A stretch of DNA of 45,673 nt from Chryseobacterium potabilaquae. Its GTDB lineage: Bacteria > Bacteroidota > Bacteroidia > Flavobacteriales > Weeksellaceae. Position numbers and translations under genes: made by a program. The stretch spans positions 1 to 45,673 of the forward strand of contig NZ_CACVBR010000029.1 in NCBI RefSeq assembly GCF_902728265.1, written 5' to 3'. This document shows, in pieces, positions 15,902 through 24,677 of this stretch (the stretch's first letter is position 1; each line of letters opens with the position of its first letter). Under the pieces are notes generated by a model. That model saw nothing but the letters and a program-made list of their open reading frames with translations. It searched no databases and had not been told where the DNA came from.

Positions 15902-16720
15902 ATGACAAAAAAAATATTCTTTAAACAATTATTTCAAAGTACAAATAAATTGCTTCTTTGCATCATGATAGTCGGGGCAACTTTATTCTCTACGTATAGA
16001 GTAAAAGCACAGAGTTGTTCCCCTGTTCAAAATTTATTTTATAACGGAACAACCACCATAAATGGAATACACATAACTCGATCATCTGCAGGAGATGTTA
16101 CTGATAGTCGGCTGGGCCCTAATAGAGGCGCATGGTCTTTAAAATTCACATTTGATAAGCCGGTGAATAATTTAATATTTATGTTTCCTATTAATCCAGG
16201 ACTTGATTATTCTATCAACGCTCACTTCAACACCAATGGGGGGCCAGTGGCTATTAGTACCACTTATGATTCGAATAATAATTGGATAGTTAATGGTAAT
16301 ACAGTTACTAACCCTTATAATGTACAAGGGGGTACCGGTTATTTTAAAATTACGAGTCCTAATGATTTTACTACCATCACCATTAATGGTGATGCTTTTC
16401 CCTCTAATCCTCTGACCCATTATTCTAGTTTAACATTATGCTCTTCCAGTGAGGTTTTAGCCGTCCATGAGAGGAGTAATGAAATGGACGATAATGCAGT
16501 AACGATCTACCCCAATCCGGTAAAAAATATGATAAGTATTTCCTCTAAAGAAAATTTAAAATCCTATAAAATTATAGATGGGTCAGGAAAGCTCGTTTTA
16601 TCCTCTTCTTTAAAAGGAAATAAACAGGAGGTTAATCTTTCTTCGGTTCAAACCGGAACCTACGTAATTTCAGTAGAAACGGATAAACAAAGGGTAGCGC
16701 TAAAGCTAATAAAGGAATAG
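15902..16720 (+). CDS. Secreted protein with type IX secretion sorting domain
   Basis: A 272-aa protein. A long signal peptide (about 1-36, ending RVKAQ) is followed by a beta-rich domain of about 150 residues with NGIHITRSS, WSLKFTFDKPVNNLIFMF and FTTITINGDAF, probably a carbohydrate-binding-like or adhesive fold that I cannot name. Residues 195-272 are a T9SS type A sorting domain: the conserved IYPNPVKNMISI, a GSGKLV turn, TGTYVISV and the final ALKLIKE. The protein is therefore exported by the PorSS/T9SS machinery and attached or released at the surface. The next gene starts 30 bases downstream, so the two are probably co-transcribed. Confidence 0.8.
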   Translation: MTKKIFFKQLFQSTNKLLLCIMIVGATLFSTYRVKAQSCSPVQNLFYNGTTTINGIHITRSSAGDVTDSRLGPNRGAWSLKFTFDKPVNNLIFMFPINPGLDYSINAHFNTNGGPVAISTTYDSNNNWIVNGNTVTNPYNVQGGTGYFKITSPNDFTTITINGDAFPSNPLTHYSSLTLCSSSEVLAVHERSNEMDDNAVTIYPNPVKNMISISSKENLKSYKIIDGSGKLVLSSSLKGNKQEVNLSSVQTGTYVISVETDKQRVALKLIKE

Positions 16721-16750
16721 ACTTTATAATAATTCTAAAAACTAATATCT

Positions 16751-17536
16751 ATGAAAAATATGATTTTATTACCCTTGTGTATATTATTAGCCGGAAGGGT
16801 ATACGGTCAAGTAGGAGTAAATACGCAAAACCCGCAAGGTGTCTTCCATGTTGATGGAGCTAAAGATAATGCTTTGACTGGCACACCCACCGTAGCTCAA
16901 CAAGCCAATGATGTTATTATAACGTCCTCAGGGTCTATAGGGGTGGGTACTACTTCTCCTTCTACTAAGCTTCATATTAATACAGTATCCAATGAGAAGG
17001 CTTTAAGAATAACAGATGGAACTCAGGGAGCCGGAAAAGTCCTTACCTCTGACTCTAATGGAATAGGCTCCTGGCAGGATGCAGGAGTGGCAGGGGGAAT
17101 TACCACGATAACAGGAGTGACACCTCAGACATTGACTCCCTATGGTACAACTGATGATAAATATATGAACTCTTATATTGATTTACCTACCGGAAAATGG
17201 TTTATATTTTTAGGGTATCTTCTTCATGGAGCCACAGGAGCCAACCAAAGATATGCCTCAAGATTTACTTTTTCAAGTTCCTCAAGTTCTATTGAAACAG
17301 TGGGATATAATTATATTGGAGGAAACAAATATGTCTTTAACCAAACTTCCAATGGAGGAGCAGGAGCTCATGATTATGGAATGTTTACTTCAGGGATAAT
17401 AAGAGTAGAAGTGACCTCTACTAGTGCGGTGCGCCTGCATGTATGGGATAATGGTTCCCGAGGTTCGGGCGAAACAACAGGCGTGTCTATTGGACCTAAT
17501 GGAGAAGACTATCTCTTTGCCATAAAGGCAAATTAA
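16751..17536 (+). CDS. Exported QVGVNT-type protein with jelly-roll-like C-terminus
   Basis: A 261-aa secreted protein with a signal peptide (1-19) cleaved before QVGVNTQNPQGVFHV. A VGTTSPSTKLHI motif lies at about 58-70. The C-terminal 150 residues (ITTITGVTPQTLTPYG, YIDLPTGKWFIFLGYLLHGA, SAVRLHVWDNGSRG) form a regular beta-strand pattern like C1q/TNF-type or collar jelly rolls, which is inference from pattern only. It follows the T9SS protein by 30 bases. A 5'-truncated pseudogene copy of its C-terminus lies at 24426-24677. The function is unknown; a surface or adhesive role is likely. Confidence 0.7.
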   Translation: MKNMILLPLCILLAGRVYGQVGVNTQNPQGVFHVDGAKDNALTGTPTVAQQANDVIITSSGSIGVGTTSPSTKLHINTVSNEKALRITDGTQGAGKVLTSDSNGIGSWQDAGVAGGITTITGVTPQTLTPYGTTDDKYMNSYIDLPTGKWFIFLGYLLHGATGANQRYASRFTFSSSSSSIETVGYNYIGGNKYVFNQTSNGGAGAHDYGMFTSGIIRVEVTSTSAVRLHVWDNGSRGSGETTGVSIGPNGEDYLFAIKAN

Positions 17537-17654
17537 CTTTATCCTTGGTTTTTATTAGGGGTGATATCTTTAGAAGAAATAAAGAAATAGATGTTCTCAA
17601 ATAGCGGATAAAATTCTTTTTGTAGTTAATAAAGACCCATCAATTTTCAAGCGT

Positions 17655-18095
17655 ATGATAAAAAACAGCTTTAATTTTAAAAATTTTCATTTAGGAAGCT
17701 TAATCCAACAAAAAGTTCAAGAAAACAATATTGAGCATCCCCGAATCTGCAAATTTTTGAAGTGTACCGAAGATCAGCTCAAGGAGATGTATATATCTGA
17801 TCATTTGGATACTGATATTCTTCTTCGATGGAGTAAACTACTGGAGTATGATTTTTTCCGTATCTACAGCCAACATTTAATTTTGTATGCTCCTCCAGGA
17901 GGGGCAGGCCTTTCTCAAATCAAAAAGCCATCCACCTTACCTGAATTCCGTAAAAATATTTATACGCGTGAAATAATTGATTTTATACTGGAAATGATTG
18001 ATAAGGGAGAAAAGACTATGCCGGATGTGATGAAAGAATATGGTATTTCTAAAAGTACCCTTCATAGCTGGACTAAAAAATATAAAAGAAAATAA
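17655..18095 (+). CDS. Small HTH protein, type 1, second copy
   Basis: A 146-aa paralog of the protein at 3863, sharing NFKNFHLGSLIQQ, LRWSKLLEYDFFRIYSQHL and the C-terminal HTH (VMKEYGISKSTLHSWTKKY, about 125-143). It has basic residues around the HTH and no catalytic domain. It stands between two exported-protein genes. It is probably a DNA-binding regulator. The family is often labelled transposase, but nothing here supports mobility. Confidence 0.72.
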   Translation: MIKNSFNFKNFHLGSLIQQKVQENNIEHPRICKFLKCTEDQLKEMYISDHLDTDILLRWSKLLEYDFFRIYSQHLILYAPPGGAGLSQIKKPSTLPEFRKNIYTREIIDFILEMIDKGEKTMPDVMKEYGISKSTLHSWTKKYKRK

Positions 18096-18267
18096 GCAGT
18101 AAATCTATCTTTAAATTGAATTAAATCTTAAGGGCAGGTTGGAACTATTTTAAAATCTATTCCTGTTTGTTTCCCGGTTTTCGCTTTGTTTTTAGAACAG
18201 AAGGGAAAGAATAAAAATATTTTTGAACACTTTCATTCTAGAATTATTTATTAAAAACATTTAAACT

Positions 18268-19068
18268 ATGATTATGAAAAAAATTATTTTTATAATACTG
18301 TTAAGTATTGGAGGATTTATTTTTTCCCAGGTGGGGATCAATAATATCTCTCCTGAATCTACCTTAGATATAGCAGCAAAAAATACTACCGGCTCTGCTA
18401 ATCAGGTAGAAGGACTTTTGGTTCCCCGTATAGATAGAGAAAGAGCTCAAACTATGAATAATGTACCTATCTCTACCATAATTTATGTCAATAATATAAC
18501 TACAGGATCGCAGAGTGGAACAGCCCAATATATAGATGATGAGAATTTTTATTATTTCGATGGGATTGCATGGCAGAAATTAGTCACCCCTCCTGCTAGT
18601 GAAAAGATCTTTGCTGTTGTGACTAAAAATGCCACCCAAACCATCCCCCACGGATCAAATCATGATATAACATGGCAGACCATCACCGGAACAAATGTCA
18701 ATTCTGTCAGCCTCTCAGGGGGGAATATTACTTTACCACCTAATAAAGTCTTTTTATTACAAGGATATGTTGCATGGCTTAGTAGTTCTTCTGTATCGAA
18801 TGGAAAAGCATGGATCAAATACCAATTTGTAAGTACTTCTAACCAACCTATAGGAAGTGTTCATATAGCAGGATTTCAGGAAGCCAGTACAGAAGAAATA
18901 AAGGATGGAGGAGTAAATCCTGCCACCGTTATAATTCATACGGGAGCTTCTCCCCTTATCGTTAAACTAGCCACTATGAGTTCCGGAGGCGATGGTTCAG
19001 AAAGCTATAATCTCAGTTATGGAACTGGTAACACCGGAACCTGTTATGTTCTTATTCAAGAATTATAA
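18268..19068 (+). CDS. Exported QVGINN-type protein with jelly-roll-like C-terminus
   Basis: A 266-aa secreted protein. The signal peptide (1-20; the second Met at codon 3 is an alternative start) is followed by QVGINNISPESTLDI, then the shared N-terminal block LLVPRIDRERA and FYYFDGIAWQKL. Residues 110-266 form a beta-rich domain (NVNSVSLSGGNITLPPNKVF, LLQGYVAW, GTCYVLIQEL) resembling the C-terminus of the 16751 protein in layout but not closely in sequence. No enzymatic motif is seen. Context suggests a surface protein controlled with its neighbours. Confidence 0.7.
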   Translation: MIMKKIIFIILLSIGGFIFSQVGINNISPESTLDIAAKNTTGSANQVEGLLVPRIDRERAQTMNNVPISTIIYVNNITTGSQSGTAQYIDDENFYYFDGIAWQKLVTPPASEKIFAVVTKNATQTIPHGSNHDITWQTITGTNVNSVSLSGGNITLPPNKVFLLQGYVAWLSSSSVSNGKAWIKYQFVSTSNQPIGSVHIAGFQEASTEEIKDGGVNPATVIIHTGASPLIVKLATMSSGGDGSESYNLSYGTGNTGTCYVLIQEL

Positions 19069-19297
19069 GAGAGTATTGCTTCGTGAGGAGTTGAATAGTA
19101 CAGAATTATATCCCTTTTCATTCTACTACGGCATTAGATAAAGATAAAAATAGAATATTAATTTATAAACGGAGGGAGGAACCACTTATGATTTAAAATA
19201 TGAATAGGTGGCCCTGGAGCTAAGTTTTAAGCCTCTATAACTCTTTATTAATTTTTAAAGATAAGATTAAAAGGGTATAAAAAATAAATAATAAGAT

Positions 19298-19621
19298 ATG
19301 ATAAAGATAGTTGATTATAAGCGTATTTTTTTTGATATTCTAGATAAAAAACATCCTGAAAAGAAAGAAATTTGTCAAGAATTATTGTCTAAAAAAAATT
19401 TATCCGTGCTGGATATTATCGAACTTAATAAAAAGATATTCGGAGTTCCTGATGCTGATACAGCGGCCTTTAATCAGGGGCATCGTGCCTATACGCGATC
19501 CAGTATATTACAAATATTGGATTATCAGAAGAAATATCGTCTTAACAACTCTCAAGTAGCCCGACATTTTAAGACTAGTAGACATACTATAAGGAAATGG
19601 AAAAATCGATATCTGATATAA
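19298..19621 (+). CDS. Small HTH protein, type 2, second copy
   Basis: A 107-aa paralog of the protein at 4418 (KHPEKKEICQELL, LSVLDIIELNKKIFG, SSILQILDYQKKYRLNNSQ) with the same C-terminal HTH (VARHFKTSRHTIRKWKNRY). It lies 174 bases upstream of the second 205-aa/FISUMP operon. A CCTCC-GGAGG hairpin at about 19682-19702 after it may be a terminator. It is a likely DNA-binding protein with no catalytic domain. Confidence 0.7.
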   Translation: MIKIVDYKRIFFDILDKKHPEKKEICQELLSKKNLSVLDIIELNKKIFGVPDADTAAFNQGHRAYTRSSILQILDYQKKYRLNNSQVARHFKTSRHTIRKWKNRYLI

Positions 19622-19681
19622 TTATCAACCTGCACAGTAATTGAGAAAATAAACTTTAGAGCAAGCATGTACTGCAAAGAA

Positions 19682-19702
19682 TTTCCTCCTTACTAGGGAG
19701 GA
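19682..19702 (+). terminator. Short hairpin after the type 2 HTH gene
   Basis: TCCTCC and GGAGGA pair around TTACTAG, about 60 bases after the stop. There is no clear T-tract, so this is a weak terminator call. Confidence 0.35.
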
Positions 19703-19795
19703 GAAGAGGATACTCCTTCAATTTTCTTCAGATATTAATAAAGAAGTTTCCTCTTCCATAAATTTTACAATATTATTTTAAATTAAATATACACA

Positions 19796-20413
19796 ATGAA
19801 AAAAACATTTATTATTCTTACCACAATTGTAAGTATGTACACCTTGGGTCAAGTGGGGATTAATACCAATACTCCCCAGTCTACCTTGGATATTGTAGGC
19901 AATACTACTGTAACTTCCCCCGATGGGCTTCTTATTCCCCGTTTTACGGTAGCAGAATTATCTGCGAGAGACGGAGCTTATGGAGCTGCCCAAAATGGGG
20001 TACTGGTATTTGTTACTTCAGGCACAGGATCGTCAGGAAAAACTTCTGATATTATAGGTACGGGAGTTTATTATTATGATAATTCCACCTCGAAATGGAA
20101 AGGGGTAGAAGGAAACTCTTCTTCCTCATCTTTTAATGTAACAGCTGACCAAACTTCAGATTATACCGTATTACCAACTGATAATTTTGTAAAACTTAAT
20201 CTTACAACTCCCGGACATATGTTAACCCTCCCTACTTCAGGAATTCCCGTGGGGAAAATAATTTATGTATCCAATATCGGTAGTGACGGAATAGATTTGT
20301 CTCCTCTTCCATTCAATCCCTCCTTTGTTAATATAGGGGCACGCATCTCTGGGATTTTGGTATATCTAGGAGGAACGGGAAATGGTTCATGGGATTGGGT
20401 ATCAGGATACTAA
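19796..20413 (+). CDS. Exported QVGINT-type 205-aa protein, copy 2
   Basis: A 205-aa paralog of the 13135 protein with the same signal peptide, QVGINTNTPQSTLDI start and GNGSWDWVSGY end. Most differences cluster in the middle (NSSSSSFNVTADQ) and near residues 160-185 (DGIDLSPLPFNPSFVNIGAR). It precedes FISUMP C by 31 bases; this spacer is identical to that of the first operon. The nucleotide sequence around the operon start is also near-identical, showing a recent duplication with internal divergence. The function is unknown. Confidence 0.78.
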   Translation: MKKTFIILTTIVSMYTLGQVGINTNTPQSTLDIVGNTTVTSPDGLLIPRFTVAELSARDGAYGAAQNGVLVFVTSGTGSSGKTSDIIGTGVYYYDNSTSKWKGVEGNSSSSSFNVTADQTSDYTVLPTDNFVKLNLTTPGHMLTLPTSGIPVGKIIYVSNIGSDGIDLSPLPFNPSFVNIGARISGILVYLGGTGNGSWDWVSGY

Positions 20414-20444
20414 AATTTTAAATTAACAACACAATTATACTATA

Positions 20445-22106
20445 ATGAGAAATAAATTTATTCATCTGGAAAAGCTGTTTGCTCTATCCTTATTAATGGT
20501 AGGCACTTGCTTTTACACTCAGATAAGAATCGCTAATAGTGCTACTAATCAGGCGGCATTAAATAGCTCTGCTTTTATTGATGCTTCTTCTAATACTTCC
20601 TTTAACCTATCTACTAACGTGGGAAAGGGATTATTATATCCTCGTATGGATTTAAGTACCTTTACTGCTTTTTCGGGAGCTCCTATAGGTATTCCTAATT
20701 CTTATCCCTATTATTATGATGGATTTATGGTATATAATACGGCAAGTAGTGGGGTAGCCGGTGTGGGTTCTACAGAAGGAACCCTGTGTCGAGGATTTTG
20801 GTATTATGATAATTCTACCACCTCTATTAACCAGGGAACGTGGAGGCCCTTTCGTCCAGAGATGTGCTCCATAGTAAATCCTATAGTCACCACTCTTAAC
20901 TGTAGTGGAGCCACCCACCTAGGAACTCTTACCCCCGGCGCAGCTGCCTCGGGGGTTAGTACGCAGATTCCATATACCGGAGGAAATGGTTCGGGTTATC
21001 CTTCTGGAACACCCATAGCTTCTACAGGAGTAACGGGTCTTACGGCTACCCTCCAAGCAGGTACACTTGCTAATGGAAATGGAACATTAACATATACTAT
21101 TACCGGCACCCCTTCTGGGGCGGGAACCGCAAGTTTTTCTATATCATTTGGAGGACATACCTGTAGCTTTACTAGAGAGGTAACTGCTGTAAATCCTATT
21201 GTTACCAATCTCAATTGTGGTAGTAGTAGCTTTTCTCCAGTCACAATCACTCAGGGAGAAGTTTATACAGGTACTTTAACAATTCCTTATACAGGAGGAA
21301 ATGGTGATTCTTACTCTCAAATGTCTTTTACCCAAAACGGATTAACTTTTACTCTTCCTGCAGGAACCCTAGCCACAGGAGCAGATAATCTGGTATATAA
21401 TATCACCGGCACTCCTATGAGTTCAGGTATGATGAGTATCCCGATCAGTTTTGGTTCTCAATCATGTAGTGTGAGTAAGACAGTATCTCCTTCTGGTAAT
21501 GGAGGTGGAACCTCGATGTGTATGGGAGACGGAACCAAAGTATGGGCGTCCTATAATTTAGGTGCTGATCCAAGTTTGACAGATCCTAATCCACCGGTTA
21601 TAACCCAAGAATATCACGGGAATTATTACCAATGGGGACGAGCGGATGTTGTTGCGAATGCTGATACACCTCCTGAAGCGATTGCTGGGTGGAATACAAT
21701 CGCAGCCTCCAATGGGGCTTGGAATTCAGGGAGTGAGGATATTCCCGTTAAGACAGCAATAGATCCATGTCCTTCTGGGTTTAGAGTTCCTACACAAACA
21801 GAATGGGCAGCTTTAGTCAATAATAGCACAAGTAATACGATAGGAACGTTTAATGATAGCCCTACTAACTTTGGTGCGGCTCGCCAATTTACCTGTCCTA
21901 GTAATGGTAATAAACTCACTCTTCCCGCTGCGGGATACCGCGGTAATGTAGGGGCTTTGAGCAGCCGTAGTAATTATGGATACTATTGGAGTTCCACTAA
22001 TGTCCTTTCTGTTGCGTATAACTTACAATTTAGCAATGGTATGGTGAGCGCGATCGATAGGGAAAACCGGATCGATGGCTTCTCGGTTCGTTGTATAGCA
22101 GAATAA
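20445..22106 (+). CDS. Exported FISUMP-domain surface protein (paralog C)
   Basis: A 553-aa secreted protein. The first 230 residues are nearly identical to paralog B (same signal peptide and first Ig-like repeat). The second repeat (about 250-345) and the FISUMP domain (about 355-553) are closer to A and D (FTLPAGTLATGADN, VWASYNLGADPSL), so it is a natural mosaic. It lacks one Ig-like repeat compared with B. The tail (ALSSRSNYGYYWSSTNV, then GFSVRCIAE) has some NNC codons near its 3' end but a mixed composition, suggesting an older or partial variable segment. It is followed by the same CCGGCGGC hairpin as A and D. Confidence 0.85.
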   Translation: MRNKFIHLEKLFALSLLMVGTCFYTQIRIANSATNQAALNSSAFIDASSNTSFNLSTNVGKGLLYPRMDLSTFTAFSGAPIGIPNSYPYYYDGFMVYNTASSGVAGVGSTEGTLCRGFWYYDNSTTSINQGTWRPFRPEMCSIVNPIVTTLNCSGATHLGTLTPGAAASGVSTQIPYTGGNGSGYPSGTPIASTGVTGLTATLQAGTLANGNGTLTYTITGTPSGAGTASFSISFGGHTCSFTREVTAVNPIVTNLNCGSSSFSPVTITQGEVYTGTLTIPYTGGNGDSYSQMSFTQNGLTFTLPAGTLATGADNLVYNITGTPMSSGMMSIPISFGSQSCSVSKTVSPSGNGGGTSMCMGDGTKVWASYNLGADPSLTDPNPPVITQEYHGNYYQWGRADVVANADTPPEAIAGWNTIAASNGAWNSGSEDIPVKTAIDPCPSGFRVPTQTEWAALVNNSTSNTIGTFNDSPTNFGAARQFTCPSNGNKLTLPAAGYRGNVGALSSRSNYGYYWSSTNVLSVAYNLQFSNGMVSAIDRENRIDGFSVRCIAE

Positions 22107-22187
22107 TTCATTCTATTGATTACAATTAGGTGGGATTTATCGTCCTATTTCTGGGTCAAAAAAAAGAAACTAGTATAATTACCTTGT

Positions 22188-22211
22188 ACCGGCGGCTTGC
22201 CGCCGGTTTTA
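22188..22211 (+). terminator. GC-rich hairpin after FISUMP C
   Basis: ACCGGCGGC (22188-22196), loop TT, GCCGCCGGT (22199-22207), then TTTTATTT. The stem equals those after A and D, but the two-base loop is TT instead of AA, i.e. the reverse complement. Confidence 0.75.
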
Positions 22212-22350
22212 TTTCAATAAAATTAGACTCAATCGAGTGAAGGTTGATATACCTTAATATATATAAAGATATAAGAGGCTTTCTTTCAAGAGATATTATA
22301 AACTTTAAACATATCATAAAAATAATTAATAGTTATAAAAACTAATACCT

Positions 22351-24246
22351 ATGAAAAACACGATTTTATTACCATTGTCAGTGTTAATCTCCTTTGGTGC
22401 ATATAGCCAAGTGGGGGTCAATACATCTACTCCTAAAGCTACACTGGATGTCAAGGCAAAGAACATAGATGGGAGCAGTTCTGAAGGAATTATTGTCCCC
22501 CAACTTACTGGTGACGCTTTGTTTTCTGCTATAGCGGGCAATAAGTACGGGATGGACCAGGATGGGGCCGTTGTGTATGTCACAGAGGCGGCTTCTGCTG
22601 ATAATCAAACTGGGCAAACCGCTAAAGTAGATGATTATGGGTTCTATTATTTTCATGGACAACATGATGAATGGACAAAATTAGGAAGTGCGGCTACTAT
22701 TTATAGGACTGATGGGATTCTAACAGGTCCTCGTCATATGAACATGGACGGTAACAATTTAGGATTTACAGGGGGAAGAATGGGAGTAGGCACTTCTACA
22801 CCTGATCCTTCTGCGATTCTTGATCTTACCAGCACTACGGATGGATTCTTACCTCCAAGGATGACTAAGGTCCAAATGAATGCTATATTTCATCCCGCTC
22901 ATGGCCTTGTTATCTATTGTACAGATTGTTTTGGAAATAAGGGATGTATTATGGTGAATGATTCTACCAATCCCTTAGTTCCAGAATGGGGATCCTTATG
23001 TTCTTCTAACACCCCTAATGGAGATGTTTTAGCGCTGGACTGTTCCTCAGCAACTACGTCAGGGACTTTATTTGCAGGCTCTATGGTCAGTGGAGTCAAT
23101 ACCACGATACCTTATTCCGGAGGAAATGGGGGAGCATATAATGCGGGTTCGTTTATTTCTACAGGAGTTACAGGCTTAAGTGCTACTATTGCTGGAGGGA
23201 TCTTAAACTCAGGGAATGGAAATCTTATATTTAATATAAGCGGTACTCCTTCTGCAGCCGGAACTGCGAATTTTGCTATAACGATAGGAGGGAAATCCTG
23301 TACCTTTAGTGTTCCAGTTAATCCTTTTTTAGGAAGTATTACCGCCTTAAATTGTGGTTCAGCTTCTTTTACTCCTCCTACAATAACCCAAGGGGAAACT
23401 TACAGTGGAACGATGAGTATTCCTTATACTGGCGGAAACGGTGAGGCCTATGGTCAGCAGCAATTTAGTTTTAACGGATTAACCTTTACCTTACCTGCGG
23501 GAGCTTTGGTAAATGGTAATGGTAACTTGGTATACACTGTAACAGGAACTGCTACAACTGCTGGAACCATGAGTCTTCCGATCAGTTTTGCAGGACAGAG
23601 CTGTAATGTTAGTAAGACAATTTCTCCTTCCGGAAGTGGGGGTGGAATCACGATGTGTATGGGCAATAGTACTAAGGTTTGGGCTTCTCATAATTTGGGT
23701 GCTGATACGAGTTTGGATCCTAATCCTTCTGTGGTTACTCAAGGGCTTCACGGAAATTATTACCAATGGGGAAGAATTGATTCTGTAGCTGATACTTATA
23801 CTCCTGCTGGCAATATCTCAGGTTGGAATACCACACCCGCCTCTAATGGCGCTTGGAATTCCGGTACTGAATCTGTTCCTGTAAAGACAGCTATTGACCC
23901 ATGTCCTTCTGGTTTCCGTGTTCCTACGAGAACAGAATGGACGGCTTTAATCAATAATAGCACAAGTAATACGATAGGAACGTTTAGTACTAGCCCTACT
24001 AACTTTGGAGCTGCTCGTCAGTTTAACTGTCCTTCTAACGGTAATAAATTGACTCTTCCGGCTTCGGGGAGCCGCCACGACATTACGGGAGCTTTGGCCA
24101 ACCGCGGTAACGAAGGCGACTATTGGAGCAGTACAGAGCGCAGCGGAGCTGGCGCTTATCTCCTGGACTTCTTTCCTGGCGTCATTAACCCAGCGGGCAG
24201 CGCCACCCGTACCCCCGGCTTCTCGGTTCGCTGTATAGCAGAATAA
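22351..24246 (+). CDS. Exported FISUMP-domain surface protein (paralog D) with DGR-like variable C-terminus
   Basis: A 631-aa secreted protein: signal peptide (1-19, ending AYS) then QVGVNTSTPKATLDV, VGTSTP near residue 149, two Ig-like repeats (about 225-320 and 334-425) and a FISUMP domain (about 437-631, DPCPSGFRVPTRTEW). From about residue 132 to the variable tail it is almost identical to paralog A at both protein and DNA level, while residues 20-130 differ clearly. The tail (GSRHDITGALANRGNEGDYW onward) is a GC-rich NNC-codon segment that differs from A at many codons. A surface display or binding role with diversified specificity is the best hypothesis; the ligand is unknown. Confidence 0.88.
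   Translation: MKNTILLPLSVLISFGAYSQVGVNTSTPKATLDVKAKNIDGSSSEGIIVPQLTGDALFSAIAGNKYGMDQDGAVVYVTEAASADNQTGQTAKVDDYGFYYFHGQHDEWTKLGSAATIYRTDGILTGPRHMNMDGNNLGFTGGRMGVGTSTPDPSAILDLTSTTDGFLPPRMTKVQMNAIFHPAHGLVIYCTDCFGNKGCIMVNDSTNPLVPEWGSLCSSNTPNGDVLALDCSSATTSGTLFAGSMVSGVNTTIPYSGGNGGAYNAGSFISTGVTGLSATIAGGILNSGNGNLIFNISGTPSAAGTANFAITIGGKSCTFSVPVNPFLGSITALNCGSASFTPPTITQGETYSGTMSIPYTGGNGEAYGQQQFSFNGLTFTLPAGALVNGNGNLVYTVTGTATTAGTMSLPISFAGQSCNVSKTISPSGSGGGITMCMGNSTKVWASHNLGADTSLDPNPSVVTQGLHGNYYQWGRIDSVADTYTPAGNISGWNTTPASNGAWNSGTESVPVKTAIDPCPSGFRVPTRTEWTALINNSTSNTIGTFSTSPTNFGAARQFNCPSNGNKLTLPASGSRHDITGALANRGNEGDYWSSTERSGAGAYLLDFFPGVINPAGSATRTPGFSVRCIAE
24070..24222 (+). other. Variable region of FISUMP D (putative DGR target)
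   Basis: A 51-codon segment with strong G+C and C-ending codons compared with the gene body. Against paralog A it shows pairs such as AGC/ACC, CAC/TTC, GCC/AGC, AAC/TCC, GAC/TTC, AGC/GGC and GCC/TAC, consistent with AAC codons in a common ancestor or template. Framework codons (CGC, ACG GGA, TTG, TATTGGAGC, ACAGAG, GCTTAT, CCAGCG, CGTACC) are unchanged. It is one codon longer than the segment in A. Confidence 0.7.
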
Positions 24247-24332
24247 TCATTCTATTGATTGTATTTATTTGACAATTTGGCGGGGTTTATTTTACTATTT
24301 CTGCGTCAAAAAAAGGAAATTATATTTCCCTC

Positions 24333-24358
24333 AACCGGCGGCAAGCCGCCGGTTTTTA
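24333..24358 (+). terminator. GC-rich hairpin after FISUMP D
   Basis: AACCGGCGGC (24333-24342), loop AA, GCCGCCGGTT (24345-24354), then TTTAT. It is identical in stem and loop to the hairpin after paralog A. Homology with the region after A continues past the hairpin (shared AAACACGGGATCTTTTGG). Confidence 0.78.
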
Positions 24359-24425
24359 TATTCAATGTTCCAAACACGGGATCTTTTGGATGGCTTATGA
24401 GCAGAGGGCTTATTGGCTCTGGTAA

Positions 24426-24677
24426 TTAAAAAAATATAAACCTTGTTATCAATATACGGGAGGAAATAGATTTGTTTTTAACCAGACTTCCAATGGGAAT
24501 GCAGGAGCTCATGACTACGGAATGTTTACCTCTGGGATAATAAGAATAGAGGTTACCTCTTCCAGCAGTGTAAGGTTATATGTATGGGATAATGGATCTC
24601 GTATTTACGGGGAGGTGACTGGGGTAACAATTGGTTCTAATGGAGAAAACTATCTCTTTGCTATAAAGGCAAACTAA
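24426..24677 (+). pseudogene. 5'-truncated copy of the jelly-roll exported protein
   Basis: An open frame without a start codon whose last 75 codons align to the C-terminus of the 16751 protein (GGNRFVFNQTSNGNAGAHDY, MFTSGIIRIEVTSSSSVRLY, GENYLFAIKAN). An in-frame TAA at 24423 closes it upstream, and the signal peptide and N-terminal half are missing. The gene was presumably cut by the recombination that placed the FISUMP D 3' flank here. Confidence 0.8.
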
